DNA of 64,000 nt from the NCBI RefSeq assembly GCF_006716345.1, contig NZ_VFOX01000002.1, positions 434,001-498,000 on the forward strand. Reading direction: 5' to 3'. The translations under genes and the position numbers were made by a program. Shown here in pieces: positions 53,386 to 63,864 of the stretch (position 1 is the stretch's first letter; every line of letters starts with the position of its first letter). A model generated the notes under the pieces. The model saw only the letters and a program-made list of their open reading frames with translations, did no database searches and had not been told where the DNA came from. The DNA comes from Microbacterium saperdae (lineage in GTDB: Bacteria > Actinomycetota > Actinomycetes > Actinomycetales > Microbacteriaceae).

Positions 53386-56043
53386 TCAGCCCTTCGGTGA
53401 CAGCACCAGGGTGTCGACCGTTGCCGCATCCACCGCCTTCGCCGAGAACGCCCACGGCTTCTGCACACCGGCGGCCCAGTCGGCCGTCTGGTCGATGTAG
53501 TGCTCGTGGTAGGCATGGCCGGAGGCCCCCGTGAGGTGGTTCCAGGTGGAGGCGTCGAAGTCGGCGAGGTCGACCACCATGCGCATCGAGGGAACGGTCG
53601 TGGTGGCGTAGCTCTCGCCGAGCTCCCATCCGGTCGCGTTGACCACCGAGGCGCCGCCGCTGACGGGGAACGGGCCCCGGTTGAAGAGTGCTTCGACGGG
53701 GGCGATGCCCGAGGAGCCCAGAGTGTCGCTGGTCAGAGTGATCGCATGCAGCGAACCCCAGTTCCACCGGGCGACCACGTCGCCCTGGAGGCCGGAGAGC
53801 TCGTCGTAGGCCTGCTCGGCGGAGAGCGCCAGCATCTGCTCCATCCCATCGACGTCGATCTTGTCGTTCGTCCAGAGCGGGTCGGCCGGGTTGTCGAGCA
53901 TCTCCGACACGACGGCGAACAGGCGTCCCTGGTGGCTGATCGGCAGCGGCTGGTCGCGCTGGGCGAAGATGTTCTGCACGAGGTTCGACCACAGCACGTT
54001 CGCGTACGCGGCGCCGGCCGAGGATGCCGCGTTCTGCGCATCCCAGGTGCGCAACAGCTCGACGGCTTCCTTCGGTCCCTTTCCGGAGACGTCCACGTCG
54101 CCGAGTGCGGACGCCAGCTGCTTGCCGATCCACATCTCGTTGTCCGTCTGGATGTCACGCATGTCCTGCGCCGTGAGCGGGGCCACGGCCGCCCGTCGTT
54201 CGATCAGGTGGGCGATGCGCGCTGCGCGGTAGCCGTAGTCCCAGTCCCTCGAGAGGAAGTAGTCGTAATCGTCGGTCACGATGGCGTTGTTCGCGGTGAC
54301 GATGTAGCCCGAGCTCGGGTTGTACGACACCGGCAGCTCCTCGAACGGGATGAAGCCGGTCCAGTCGGAGCTGCTGTCCCATCCGGGCTGGGGGAGCCAG
54401 CCGTCGCCGGCGCCGCGGATCGGCAGGCGACCGGGCGTCTGGTAACCGATGTTGCCCTCGGTGTCGGCGTAGATGAGGTTCTGCGCCGGCACATCGAAGA
54501 GGGACGCCGCGTAGCGGAAGTCCTCGAAGTCCTGTGCGGTCGACAGGGCGAAGATCGCGGTCGCGGCGGTGCCGGGGTCGAGCGCGGTCCACCGCAGGCT
54601 CACGGCGTACTCGTCGTCGGATTCCTCCGTCGTCGGACCCGGTTCTGCCCCACCGGCCGCGAGTCCGGGCAACGGGTCGTCGGCGATCGCGGTGAAGTCA
54701 TCGGTCAGGCCCGAGATGATCGGTCCGTGCACGGTCGAGCGGATCGTGAGCTCGATGTCGTCCCCGCCGGCGACCTTGATGGTCTCGGTGCTCTCCTCGA
54801 GCGGCACGAGAGCGCCGTCGCGCCAGTACTGGTCTCCCTCGATCCGCTCGACGTAGAGGTCGGTGACGTCGGTGGTGAGGTTCGTGAATCCCCAGGCGAC
54901 GGTCTGGTTGTGGCCGATCACGATGCCGGGGAGTCCCGAGAACGAGAAGCCGCCGACGTCGAACGGGCATGCCTCGTTCACGGTCGAGCACTTCAGCTGC
55001 ACCTGGTACCAGACCGAGGGGAGGGAGGCGCCGAGGTGCGGGTCATTGGCCAGCAGGGGCATGCCGGTCTCGGTGAGCGATCCGGAGACGACCCACGAGT
55101 TCGATCCGATGCCTTCGCCGACCTCGCCCACCAGGATGCTCGCCGCTTCGACCACGCTCGAGGTCTCTTCCCAGTCCAGGGTGGTCGTCGCCAGCTGGAT
55201 GTCGCCGTCCTGCTCCGGCACGGTCGTGAACGCCGCTTCGGCGTCGGTGTCGAGCGTGGGCACGGTCGAGATCTTGGGGACGATGACCGGGTTCTCGTCG
55301 AACGGGTAGTCGGGATAGAGCTTCTCGAGAATCGTCGAGGTGGCGACGGCAGGATCGGCGGTTGGACCGGCGTCGAGTTCGGCGGCCAACAGCGCCCGCT
55401 CGGACTCGTCCTCGACGTTGCCCCGGAGGTCCCAGGCCATCGCCTTCAACCATGCCACCGAGTCCGCAGGTTCCCAGGGCTCAGGGGTGTAGTCGGGGTT
55501 CTGCATGCCGATGACGGCATACTCGAGCGAGAGCTCGGCACCCGAGCGCGACGCGAGGTAGGCGTTGACACCGTCGGCATAGGCCTCGTAATAGCTGAGC
55601 GTCTTCTCGTCCATCGCGGCGACCTCGGCCTCGGCGACCTTGCGCCATCCGAGCGTGCGCAGGAAGGCATCCGTCCCGGCCTGCGACTCGCCGAACATCT
55701 CGGCGACACGGCCAGAGGTGACGTGGCGCCGGAAGTCCATCTCGAAGAAGCGGTCCTGCGCGTGCACGAAGCCCTCGGCGAAGAACAGGTCGTCCGTGGA
55801 GTCTGCGGTGATGGTCGGGATGCCGCGGTCGTCGCGCTGCACGGTGACCTCGGCAGCGAGCCCGTCGAGCGTCACGGTGCCGGAGGTCTGCGGGAATGAA
55901 CGCTGGATGGTCCAGGTCACGAAGAATGCGGCGGCCACGGCGATCACGATGATGGCGGCCAGCACCAGGAACGCGATGCGCCCGATGCGAGGGCCCCACG
56001 CGCGGCGCGCGGGTACGTCGATGGGCTGCGAGTCTGTCGTCAT
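53386..56043 (-). CDS. Penicillin acylase-family Ntn hydrolase
   Basis: 885-residue membrane-anchored Ntn hydrolase. One N-terminal helix (about residues 21-45) should anchor it outside. The alpha chain starts RDDRGIPTITADSTDDLFFAEGFVHAQDRFFEMDFRR. Autocleavage is expected before S314 in GIGSNSW, giving the beta-chain nucleophile SNSW; the beta chain then continues NDPHLGASLPSVWY. Family members hydrolyse amides such as penicillin side chains or acyl-homoserine lactones; the substrate here is unknown. ATG 56043 has GAAAGAG upstream and is preferred over ATG 56088. Confidence 0.87.
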   Translation of the reverse strand: MTTDSQPIDVPARRAWGPRIGRIAFLVLAAIIVIAVAAAFFVTWTIQRSFPQTSGTVTLDGLAAEVTVQRDDRGIPTITADSTDDLFFAEGFVHAQDRFFEMDFRRHVTSGRVAEMFGESQAGTDAFLRTLGWRKVAEAEVAAMDEKTLSYYEAYADGVNAYLASRSGAELSLEYAVIGMQNPDYTPEPWEPADSVAWLKAMAWDLRGNVEDESERALLAAELDAGPTADPAVATSTILEKLYPDYPFDENPVIVPKISTVPTLDTDAEAAFTTVPEQDGDIQLATTTLDWEETSSVVEAASILVGEVGEGIGSNSWVVSGSLTETGMPLLANDPHLGASLPSVWYQVQLKCSTVNEACPFDVGGFSFSGLPGIVIGHNQTVAWGFTNLTTDVTDLYVERIEGDQYWRDGALVPLEESTETIKVAGGDDIELTIRSTVHGPIISGLTDDFTAIADDPLPGLAAGGAEPGPTTEESDDEYAVSLRWTALDPGTAATAIFALSTAQDFEDFRYAASLFDVPAQNLIYADTEGNIGYQTPGRLPIRGAGDGWLPQPGWDSSSDWTGFIPFEELPVSYNPSSGYIVTANNAIVTDDYDYFLSRDWDYGYRAARIAHLIERRAAVAPLTAQDMRDIQTDNEMWIGKQLASALGDVDVSGKGPKEAVELLRTWDAQNAASSAGAAYANVLWSNLVQNIFAQRDQPLPISHQGRLFAVVSEMLDNPADPLWTNDKIDVDGMEQMLALSAEQAYDELSGLQGDVVARWNWGSLHAITLTSDTLGSSGIAPVEALFNRGPFPVSGGASVVNATGWELGESYATTTVPSMRMVVDLADFDASTWNHLTGASGHAYHEHYIDQTADWAAGVQKPWAFSAKAVDAATVDTLVLSPKG

Positions 56044-56178
56044 CGTCGAGAACTCTTTCGGGGTAGTGCGAGGAGGACTCAGTTCCACCGAGGCCGGGTA
56101 CGCGTTTCGGGGACGCGCTCTCGCATCTTATACACACGCGTCCTCGTGCGGGGAGCCGCGCCCCCCGCACGAGGGGTC

Positions 56179-58014
56179 TCATCCGATCAGGCTCGGCTGC
56201 AGATCACGCAGGGTGCGACGGTGCGTCATGCGGGTGACCCCGAGCATCGCGAACAGCAGCGCCCCGATGAGCCACATGCCGAGCACCGCGAGATCCCAGC
56301 CTGCGCGGCCGAGGTTCCCGCCGTACATGAGCTGACGCATCGCATCGACCACGTAGCCCAAGGGCAGCACATGGTGCAGGGCCGCGAGGGGTGCCGGCAG
56401 CGTCTGCCACGGGAACGTCCCGCCGGCCGTCACGAGTTGAAGAACCATCAGCACGAGCCCGAGGAACTGCCCGACTGATCCGAGCCAGACGTTCAACGCG
56501 AGGATGATCGCCGCGAACGTCGCGGAGGCGAAGATCATCACCCCGAGGGTGCCCAGCGGATGGTTGAACGTGAAGCCCAGCGTGATCGCGAGGATGCCCA
56601 TCAGACCGACCATCTGCACCGCGCCGAGCATGGCCGGCGTCAGCCATCCGGCCAGCGTGATCCGGATCGGCGAGTGCAGGGCCGTGACAGCGCGGCGCGA
56701 GATCGGCTTGACGATCAGGAACAGCGCGTAGATGCCGATCCAGGCCGAGAGGGCGGCGAAGAACGGAGCGAGCCCTGCGCCGTAGTCCTCGGCGGACGCG
56801 ACCTTGTCGCTCGACACCGTGACCGGATCGGCGATGGTGTCGGCCTGCAGGGTGCGCAGCTCCGGAGTGGATGCCGGAATCGCGTCGACGCCGTCGGAGA
56901 GCCCGTCTCGCAGTTCGGCGGTGCCGGATGCGAGAGTGCTCAGGCCGTCGCGCAGCTGCGCCGCACCATCGTTCGCCGCGGCGGCGCCGGTGGCGACGGT
57001 GCTCGCTCCTGCGGCGAGGTCGGAGGCTCCGGAGGCGAGGGATGCCGCACCGGCGGCGAGCTGGTCTACCTTTCCGACCGCGGCCTGCACCTTGCTGTTG
57101 CCGTCCTGCAGACGCGTGGCCAAGGGGTCGAGCCGGGCGAGCACCTGGTCGATCTCCTCCTGGCTGAGGCCCTGCGCTGTCAGGGCGTCGGCGATGTCGG
57201 TGCGCACCTGGGGCAGCGCGTCGGCGGCCTGCTGCACGGCAGAACCAGCGCGATCGGCGACGTCGGCGAGCTGTCGGTTACCTGCGCTCACCTGCTGCGC
57301 TCCGGAGGCCAGGGTCTGCGCCCCGGAGGCGAGCTGCGCGGTTCCTGCGGCGAGCTGAGCGGTGCCGTCCGCGAGCGTGGAGCTTCCGGACGCGGCGGTG
57401 TTCGCGCCGTCCGTGAGCTTCGTGGCGCCGTCCGTGGCCGTGATCAGGTTGTCGCGCACGTCGCTCAAGCCCGTCAGCAGGCGCTCGGCCGCCTCGCTGC
57501 CGACCATCTCCGCGACCGAGCTGCGGATCTTCTCGACCGCCTGCGTGCCCATGGATGACGCCAGGTAGTTGTTCGCGTCGTTCGTCTCCAGGTCGATGCG
57601 GGCCTGGTGCGGGTCGTCGCCCGCGGCGGAGGTGAGTGCGGTGGAGAAGTCCGAGGGGATCGTCACCGTGAAGTCGACCGTGCCGTCGCGCAGTGCGGTC
57701 GCTGCTTCGTCGGCCGACATCCGCTGCCAGTCGAAGGCATTGCCCTCGATCAGGTTCTCGGCCACATCCTCGCCGTAGTTGACGGTGTCGCCGTTCGGCG
57801 CCTCGGTGCCGGTCGTGGGTGCAGGGGCGCCCTCGTCGGCGACCACGAGTGCGACGGGCACGTCGGGGAACTTCGCGTAGGGATCCTGGTTCGCCCAGAG
57901 GTACAGGCCGCCGTAGAGGATCGGCACGCACACGAGCGCGATGAGCGCGATGACGCCCATCTTGCTCGCGGTGAGACGCCGCAGCTCGGCGGCGATCATC
58001 GCGGGAACCTTCAT
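56179..58014 (-). CDS. YhgE/Pip-family membrane protein
   Basis: 611-residue protein. One helix at about residues 20-42 (MGVIALIALVCVPILYGGLYLWANQDPY region), a long extracytoplasmic domain with many Ala/Gly/Ser repeats (TLASGAQTLASGAQQVSAG, LASGASDLAAGA) that should be helical, then five to six C-terminal helices of ABC-2 permease form. This is the layout of YhgE/Pip proteins, such as the lactococcal phage infection protein. It overlaps the ABC-like gene (ATGA) and is under TetR control. Likely an exporter or envelope factor; cargo unknown. Confidence 0.84.
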   Translation of the reverse strand: MKVPAMIAAELRRLTASKMGVIALIALVCVPILYGGLYLWANQDPYAKFPDVPVALVVADEGAPAPTTGTEAPNGDTVNYGEDVAENLIEGNAFDWQRMSADEAATALRDGTVDFTVTIPSDFSTALTSAAGDDPHQARIDLETNDANNYLASSMGTQAVEKIRSSVAEMVGSEAAERLLTGLSDVRDNLITATDGATKLTDGANTAASGSSTLADGTAQLAAGTAQLASGAQTLASGAQQVSAGNRQLADVADRAGSAVQQAADALPQVRTDIADALTAQGLSQEEIDQVLARLDPLATRLQDGNSKVQAAVGKVDQLAAGAASLASGASDLAAGASTVATGAAAANDGAAQLRDGLSTLASGTAELRDGLSDGVDAIPASTPELRTLQADTIADPVTVSSDKVASAEDYGAGLAPFFAALSAWIGIYALFLIVKPISRRAVTALHSPIRITLAGWLTPAMLGAVQMVGLMGILAITLGFTFNHPLGTLGVMIFASATFAAIILALNVWLGSVGQFLGLVLMVLQLVTAGGTFPWQTLPAPLAALHHVLPLGYVVDAMRQLMYGGNLGRAGWDLAVLGMWLIGALLFAMLGVTRMTHRRTLRDLQPSLIG

Positions 58015-58808
58015 CGTGCGGCTCCGTTCTCGGTCGTGTCGGTGTCGGTGTCGACGACCTCGGCTGCGTCGACAGGCTCGGCAACCCCGTCGTCGGGCTC
58101 CGCAACCCGGGGTTCCTCGACAGGCTCGTCGGCCGACGGATCCGCAGGATCCGCATCCTCTGGCGCATCGAGGGCCAGTGGCTGCACGGGACCGGAGGCG
58201 TTGATCGCCTCGAACTCCTGCATCCGTTCGAGGGCGACGGCGGCCGAGCCTCCGATGATCACGAGCATCGCGTACCCGCGATCGGCGAACTCGCCGGCGA
58301 TGCGCCACCAGCCGTCCGGACTTCCGCCATGGCGGTCGGGCGCGACCAGCACGACGCCGTCGACGCCCTCGCGCAGGACGGCGAGCTCGCACAGGATGCG
58401 CACGCGCGCTGCGGGATCGACGTTGCCGATCGGGGTCGAGGCGAGCTCGTCGTAGCCGAGCTGGGTGAGCCAGCGCCGTGCATGCAGGGGCGTCGCGCCG
58501 ACGCCCGCGAACATGAGCTCCTCGCCGACGACGCCGGCGAGGGTGATGTCGGGGTGCGGATCGCTGACATCGGGGGAGTCGACCAGCGCGATGCGACGGC
58601 GAAGTTCTTTCGGGTTCGCGGTGTCGTCGATGGTCACCCGGCCGGTGTCGGGCTTCATCCGTCCGCTCGCGATGAGGCCGAGCACCGTGGGGCGCTGCTC
58701 GGTCTCGGCGAGGGCGAAGCGCACGGCCCCGCTGTGGAACTCCAGGCTCATCGGGGGGAGCGCCTGCCCGGCGCGGCCCTTGCTCACCTCGTGCAGTGTG
58801 ATCCTCAT
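58011..58808 (-). CDS. Degenerate ABC ATPase-like protein
   Basis: 265-residue protein aligned to the ABC ATPase fold (ITLHEVSKG..., LIASGRMKPDTGRVTID, VVLVAPDRHGG). The key motifs are missing. At the Walker A site there is LAETEQRPTVLGLIAS with no GxxGxGK(S/T); the signature LSGGQ is absent; Walker B lacks the catalytic Glu (VAPDR). The C-terminal about 55 residues are acidic with EPV/AEP repeats. It therefore cannot bind or hydrolyse ATP in the usual way. Overlaps TetR and YhgE genes by ATGA. A structural or regulatory role is inferred. Confidence 0.7.
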   Translation of the reverse strand: MRITLHEVSKGRAGQALPPMSLEFHSGAVRFALAETEQRPTVLGLIASGRMKPDTGRVTIDDTANPKELRRRIALVDSPDVSDPHPDITLAGVVGEELMFAGVGATPLHARRWLTQLGYDELASTPIGNVDPAARVRILCELAVLREGVDGVVLVAPDRHGGSPDGWWRIAGEFADRGYAMLVIIGGSAAVALERMQEFEAINASGPVQPLALDAPEDADPADPSADEPVEEPRVAEPDDGVAEPVDAAEVVDTDTDTTENGAAR

Positions 58809-59434
58809 GCGTCTGCCTCCGTGTTCGATGGTGCACCGACCGCGGGGTGCGTGGCGAGCAGTTCGTCGGCTTCGCGCCACGACAGCCCGGCGATGCTCAG
58901 CACCGTGCGGACGGCGATGCTGGCGGCTTCGGTGCTCGCGGCATCCGTGCGGGAGACGACCGTGCGGGCCATCTCCTCGATCAGGCGGGCGAGCGTGGGT
59001 GCGGTGAGGTCGGTGCGGAAGCTGCCGTCCTCCTGACCTCTCCGCACGAGTGCCGCGAGCGTGCGACGCAACGGTGCGAGTGCGGCGCCGGTGTGCTCGA
59101 CGTGCGCCTCGTCGAGCGCGAGGGCGGCGGCCACCTGCACGTGCGCAGCCTCCTGCCAGAGCAGGGCGGCGAGGCGGGCCAGTGCGAGGCGGGCGTCGTC
59201 GTCGGTCACGGTCTCGGCGATCGCGTTGAAGCGCTGGGCGCCGTTCGCGATGAGCTCGCGGATCAGGGCGTCGCGGTCGTCGAAGTGGCCGTAGAGGGTG
59301 CGACGCGAGAGGCCGGCGCCGCGGGCGATCACGTCGATCGAGGCATGGGGGTCGACGGCGAGGGCGGTGCGGGCGGCCGAGAGGATGCCGGCGCGGTTCT
59401 CGACGGCGTCGCGGCGGGGTGCGCGGGTGGTCAT
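58805..59434 (-). CDS. TetR-family transcriptional regulator
   Basis: 209-residue repressor with the N-terminal TetR HTH (ILSAARTALAVDPHASIDVIARGAGLSRRTLYGHFDDRDALIREL). The C-terminal ligand domain is helical. It is the first gene of a three-gene operon (TetR, ABC-like protein, YhgE), each overlapping the next by 4 bases. A strong dyad lies 13 bases before its start and should be its operator. ATG 59434 is the family-consistent start. Confidence 0.88.
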   Translation of the reverse strand: MTTRAPRRDAVENRAGILSAARTALAVDPHASIDVIARGAGLSRRTLYGHFDDRDALIRELIANGAQRFNAIAETVTDDDARLALARLAALLWQEAAHVQVAAALALDEAHVEHTGAALAPLRRTLAALVRRGQEDGSFRTDLTAPTLARLIEEMARTVVSRTDAASTEAASIAVRTVLSIAGLSWREADELLATHPAVGAPSNTEADA

Positions 59435-59446
59435 GGGCCCATGGTA

Positions 59447-59476
59447 CTTATGGTGCACAGTAGTGTGCAAGATAAG
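59447..59476. promoter_or_regulatory. TetR operator palindrome
   Basis: Arms CTTATGGTGCACA (59447-59459) and TGTGCAAGATAAG (59464-59476) pair at 11 of 13 positions around GTAG. The site lies just upstream of the TetR start and fits autorepression of the operon. Confidence 0.7.
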
Positions 59477-59568
59477 CCGAGGACTCACAGCATCCTCGTA
59501 TCCGGGCCGGGGCAGGACGCACAAAGGGGGCGGATGCCGCAGCATCCACCCCCTCCTGGGAAACCGTG

Positions 59569-61053
<1,485 letters not shown>

Positions 61054-61467
61054 TCAGCCCACGACGGCGGCGTCGAGGTCGTCGAGGTGCTCGGCCTCGG
61101 CGGTCAGCCGTGCAAGCTCGCGCCGCTGGTGCGCGGCATATCGACCGCCCCAACTGGTCAGCGCTTCCACGAGGGGCATCGATCCTCGACCGAGGTCACT
61201 CAGCCGGTACTCGACCTTGGGGGGAACCTGCCGGTAGACCATCCGGACGACGAGCCCGTCGTCTTCCAGCTCACGCAGCTGGCGGGTGAGCACGCGGGCG
61301 GTCGGCTCGCCGAGCAGTCTGCCGAGCTCACCGAATCGGAGCACCTCGTGCTCGTCGAGAAGGCTGAGGATGCTGGGCTTCCATGCCCCGCCGAGCACAG
61401 CGACCGAGATCTCCGCGTCGCAGGCGTCGCCCCAGCCCCGAATGATGCGCTCCGTCTTCTCCCTCAT
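61054..61467 (-). CDS. HxlR-family transcriptional regulator
   Basis: 137-residue winged-HTH protein. Typical HxlR core: VLGGAWKPSILSLLDEHEVLRFGELGRLL, RVLTRQLRELEDDGLVVR and KVEYRLSDLGRGSMPLVEAL. A Cys sits in the N-terminal GDACDAEI segment, at the position used for thiol sensing in YodB/HypR-type members. ATG 61467 preferred over GTG 61476. It is divergent from an MFS exporter and a quinone-reductase-like gene and probably senses electrophiles or quinones. Confidence 0.87.
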   Translation of the reverse strand: MREKTERIIRGWGDACDAEISVAVLGGAWKPSILSLLDEHEVLRFGELGRLLGEPTARVLTRQLRELEDDGLVVRMVYRQVPPKVEYRLSDLGRGSMPLVEALTSWGGRYAAHQRRELARLTAEAEHLDDLDAAVVG

Positions 61468-61507
61468 CGCTTCCACCTTCCTTCGCGCTTCATAGTATCC
61501 GAAGTGT

Positions 61508-61534
61508 AAGTATGTACCTCAAATGACCGTACTT
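61508..61534. promoter_or_regulatory. HxlR-type dyad in divergent promoter
   Basis: AAGTA (61508-61512) and TACTT (61530-61534), extended by partial matches GTAC at both inner flanks. HxlR/YodB regulators recognise TAC...GTA-type dyads between divergent genes. Confidence 0.4.
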
Positions 61535-61564
61535 GTCAGAAGCGTACCTCCGCCCGAGACTGAG

Positions 61565-62938
61565 ATGGTGACCTTCTCGACCTCCACGCCGACCGCTCGA
61601 CCTCGCACGACCCGCCACCCGTGGCTCGCCATGATTCCGCTGCTCCTCGGCATCCTGATCGGCGCGCTCGCGATCAGCAGTGTGTCGACCGCGCTGCCGG
61701 CCATCCGAGAAGACCTCATCCTCAGTGACAGCGGCGCCCTCTGGCTCGTCGACGTCTACGCACTGTCGCTCGCTGCGACCCTCATCGTCGCCGCACGGAT
61801 CGGTGACGCGTTCGGCCGCAAGCGGATCGTGATTCTCGGACTCGCAGGCTTCGCCGTGCTCAACGTCGTGGGTGGATTCGCGCAAGACGGGATGGTGCTG
61901 ATTGTCGTGCGCGCGCTCCTCGGTGTCGCCGAGGCCTTCGTCGTGGCGGGGGTGGTCGCCACGATCGGCGCCCACTATCAAGCGCGGCAGCGGGTCCTGG
62001 CCTACGGCCTGTGGACCGCGACCTTCGGTGCGGGCAGTGCCCTGGGTCCCGTGCTCGGCGGGGTCGTCACGGAAGGCCCCGGATGGCGGTGGCTGCTCCT
62101 CGGGAGCGTGCCGCTCGCGGTGCTCGCCGGTGTGCTCGCGATCTGGCTCGTGCCCGACTCCCGCAGCTCTCGTCCGCCGTCGTGGGACGCACTGAGCATC
62201 GGGTCGTCGATTGTGGCTCTCGGTGCCCTGGCCTTCGCGCTGCACGAGGTGCTCGCCGCTCCCATCCCTGCCGCCGTCGCCGGAGCCGTCGCGGTCGCGA
62301 CCCTCGTCTCCTTCATCCGACGCCAGCGCATCCTGCAGGAGCCGCTCATCGACATGCGGCTGTTCCAGGTACCCGGTTTCAGTCCTGCCATCGTGCGCAT
62401 CGTGGCGAGCGGCGGCGTCTCGTCGGCGACCGTGCTCCTGGTGAGTCTGCACCTGCAGGACGCCAGGGGGCACAGCGCGGCAGAGGCGGGGCTGGCGATT
62501 CTTCCGCAGGCGGTCGCGATCGCGCTGGGCGGCGTGCTCGCTCCGCTGTTCCTGCGATGGCTGAGCTCGCCCACGCTGACGGTGCTCGCTCTCGTGGTGC
62601 AGGGCGCGGGACTGGTCTGGCTGTCGACCGGGGTCGCACTCGTCGTGATGCCGCTGGTGCTCGTCGGCCTCGGATTCGGTATCACGGCGACGCTCGCAGC
62701 GACGACGCTCTTCGACGTCACGACCGAGGATGATGCCGGTCAGGTCGGGGCGATCCAGGAGGTCGGATTCGCGCTCGGCGGCGGCCTCGGCATCGCTGTG
62801 CTCGGAACGATCGCCTCGATCGTCGGGCCGGGGGGCTTCACGGTCGCTCTCCTCGTCGCGGCGGTGGCGGTCGTGGCCGCGGCCCTCCTGCCGCTGTGGA
62901 GACGCACATCGACGGATGTCGTCCCCGCGCCTCGCTGA
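61565..62938 (+). CDS. MFS drug exporter, DHA2 (EmrB/QacA) type
   Basis: 457-residue transporter with about 14 helices. Features: AISSVSTALPAIREDL at helix 1, WLVDVYALSLAATLIVAARIGDAFGRKR (motif A region), and GSALGPVLGGVVTEGPGWRWLL (motif C). ATG 61565 is preferred to an upstream ATG at 61523 that overlaps the regulatory dyad. It probably exports an antimicrobial or electrophile under the control of the divergent HxlR regulator. Confidence 0.87.
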   Translation: MVTFSTSTPTARPRTTRHPWLAMIPLLLGILIGALAISSVSTALPAIREDLILSDSGALWLVDVYALSLAATLIVAARIGDAFGRKRIVILGLAGFAVLNVVGGFAQDGMVLIVVRALLGVAEAFVVAGVVATIGAHYQARQRVLAYGLWTATFGAGSALGPVLGGVVTEGPGWRWLLLGSVPLAVLAGVLAIWLVPDSRSSRPPSWDALSIGSSIVALGALAFALHEVLAAPIPAAVAGAVAVATLVSFIRRQRILQEPLIDMRLFQVPGFSPAIVRIVASGGVSSATVLLVSLHLQDARGHSAAEAGLAILPQAVAIALGGVLAPLFLRWLSSPTLTVLALVVQGAGLVWLSTGVALVVMPLVLVGLGFGITATLAATTLFDVTTEDDAGQVGAIQEVGFALGGGLGIAVLGTIASIVGPGGFTVALLVAAVAVVAAALLPLWRRTSTDVVPAPR

Positions 62939-62982
62939 CGCGGCCCCTCGCCGATGCCGCCCCACTGAAGAAAGGTTCACCC

Positions 62983-63774
62983 TTGTCGCACCCACGTGCC
63001 ACCGTCCACTGGATCTACGCCCACCCTCAGGAGAGCTCCTTCAACGCGCGGCTGTTCCGCGACGGTGTCGAGGCGCTCTCGCGCGACTACGACGTCGAGA
63101 CCACCGATCTCTACCGACAGCGGTTCGACCCCGTCCTCGCCGGTCCTGACCTGGGCGACCCGCAGGGGAGGGACGGGAATGTGGTCGAGCTGATGGGGGA
63201 GGTCTACGCGGGCGGGCAGGTGCCGCCCGACGTGGTCGAGGAGCAGCGCAAGCTCCACGCAGCCGACCTCGTCGTGATCCAGTTCCCGCTGTGGTGGTAC
63301 GGACCCCCGGCGATCCTCAAAGGGTGGTTCGATCGTGTGCTCACGAACGGGTTCGCATACGGCCCGGTCGACCCGGACACAGGTCTCCCTCTCCGCTACG
63401 GCGATGGTCCTCTGGCCGGACGCCGTGCCCTCGTGATCGTGACGGCCGGTGAGGACGAGCGCTCCATCGGCAGACGGGGTGTCAGCGGGGACCTCGACTC
63501 GCTGCTGTTCCCCCTCACTCACGGAACCCTCTGGTACACGGGGATCGAACCACTCGATCTGCACGTCGTCCACGACGCGGACAGCCTCGGGCGCACCGAG
63601 ATCGACCACGAGAGCGCCCGCCTGCGCGAACGGCTCTCGGGGATCGCCGACGAATCGCCGAGCAGCCCCTATCGCCGACTTCGCGACGGCGACTACCACG
63701 GCATCCGGGCGCTCCGAACGGATCTGCTCCCCGGTCGCACCGACCTCGGCATCCATCGAGTGCGGAGCGACTGA
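62983..63774 (+). CDS. NAD(P)H:quinone oxidoreductase-like flavoprotein
   Basis: 263-residue flavodoxin-fold enzyme of the NQO1/KefF group. Seen are VHWIYAHPQESSFNARLF, QFPLWWYGPPAILKGWFDRVLTNGFAY and VTAGEDERSIGRRG. It reduces quinones by two electrons, preventing radical formation. TTG 62983 is chosen since AAAGG precedes it and the fold begins there; the frame is open further upstream inside the MFS 3' end. It follows the MFS gene by 44 bases and completes an HxlR-controlled detoxification cassette. Confidence 0.85.
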   Translation: MSHPRATVHWIYAHPQESSFNARLFRDGVEALSRDYDVETTDLYRQRFDPVLAGPDLGDPQGRDGNVVELMGEVYAGGQVPPDVVEEQRKLHAADLVVIQFPLWWYGPPAILKGWFDRVLTNGFAYGPVDPDTGLPLRYGDGPLAGRRALVIVTAGEDERSIGRRGVSGDLDSLLFPLTHGTLWYTGIEPLDLHVVHDADSLGRTEIDHESARLRERLSGIADESPSSPYRRLRDGDYHGIRALRTDLLPGRTDLGIHRVRSD

Positions 63775-63864
63775 GCGGAGCGGAGCCGGGCAGCGGGCGA
63801 CGCGCAGGAGGCATCTGCCGTTTCCGCCAGAGCGGTGGCAGAGTGGCCGTGAAGGAGGCGGCAC

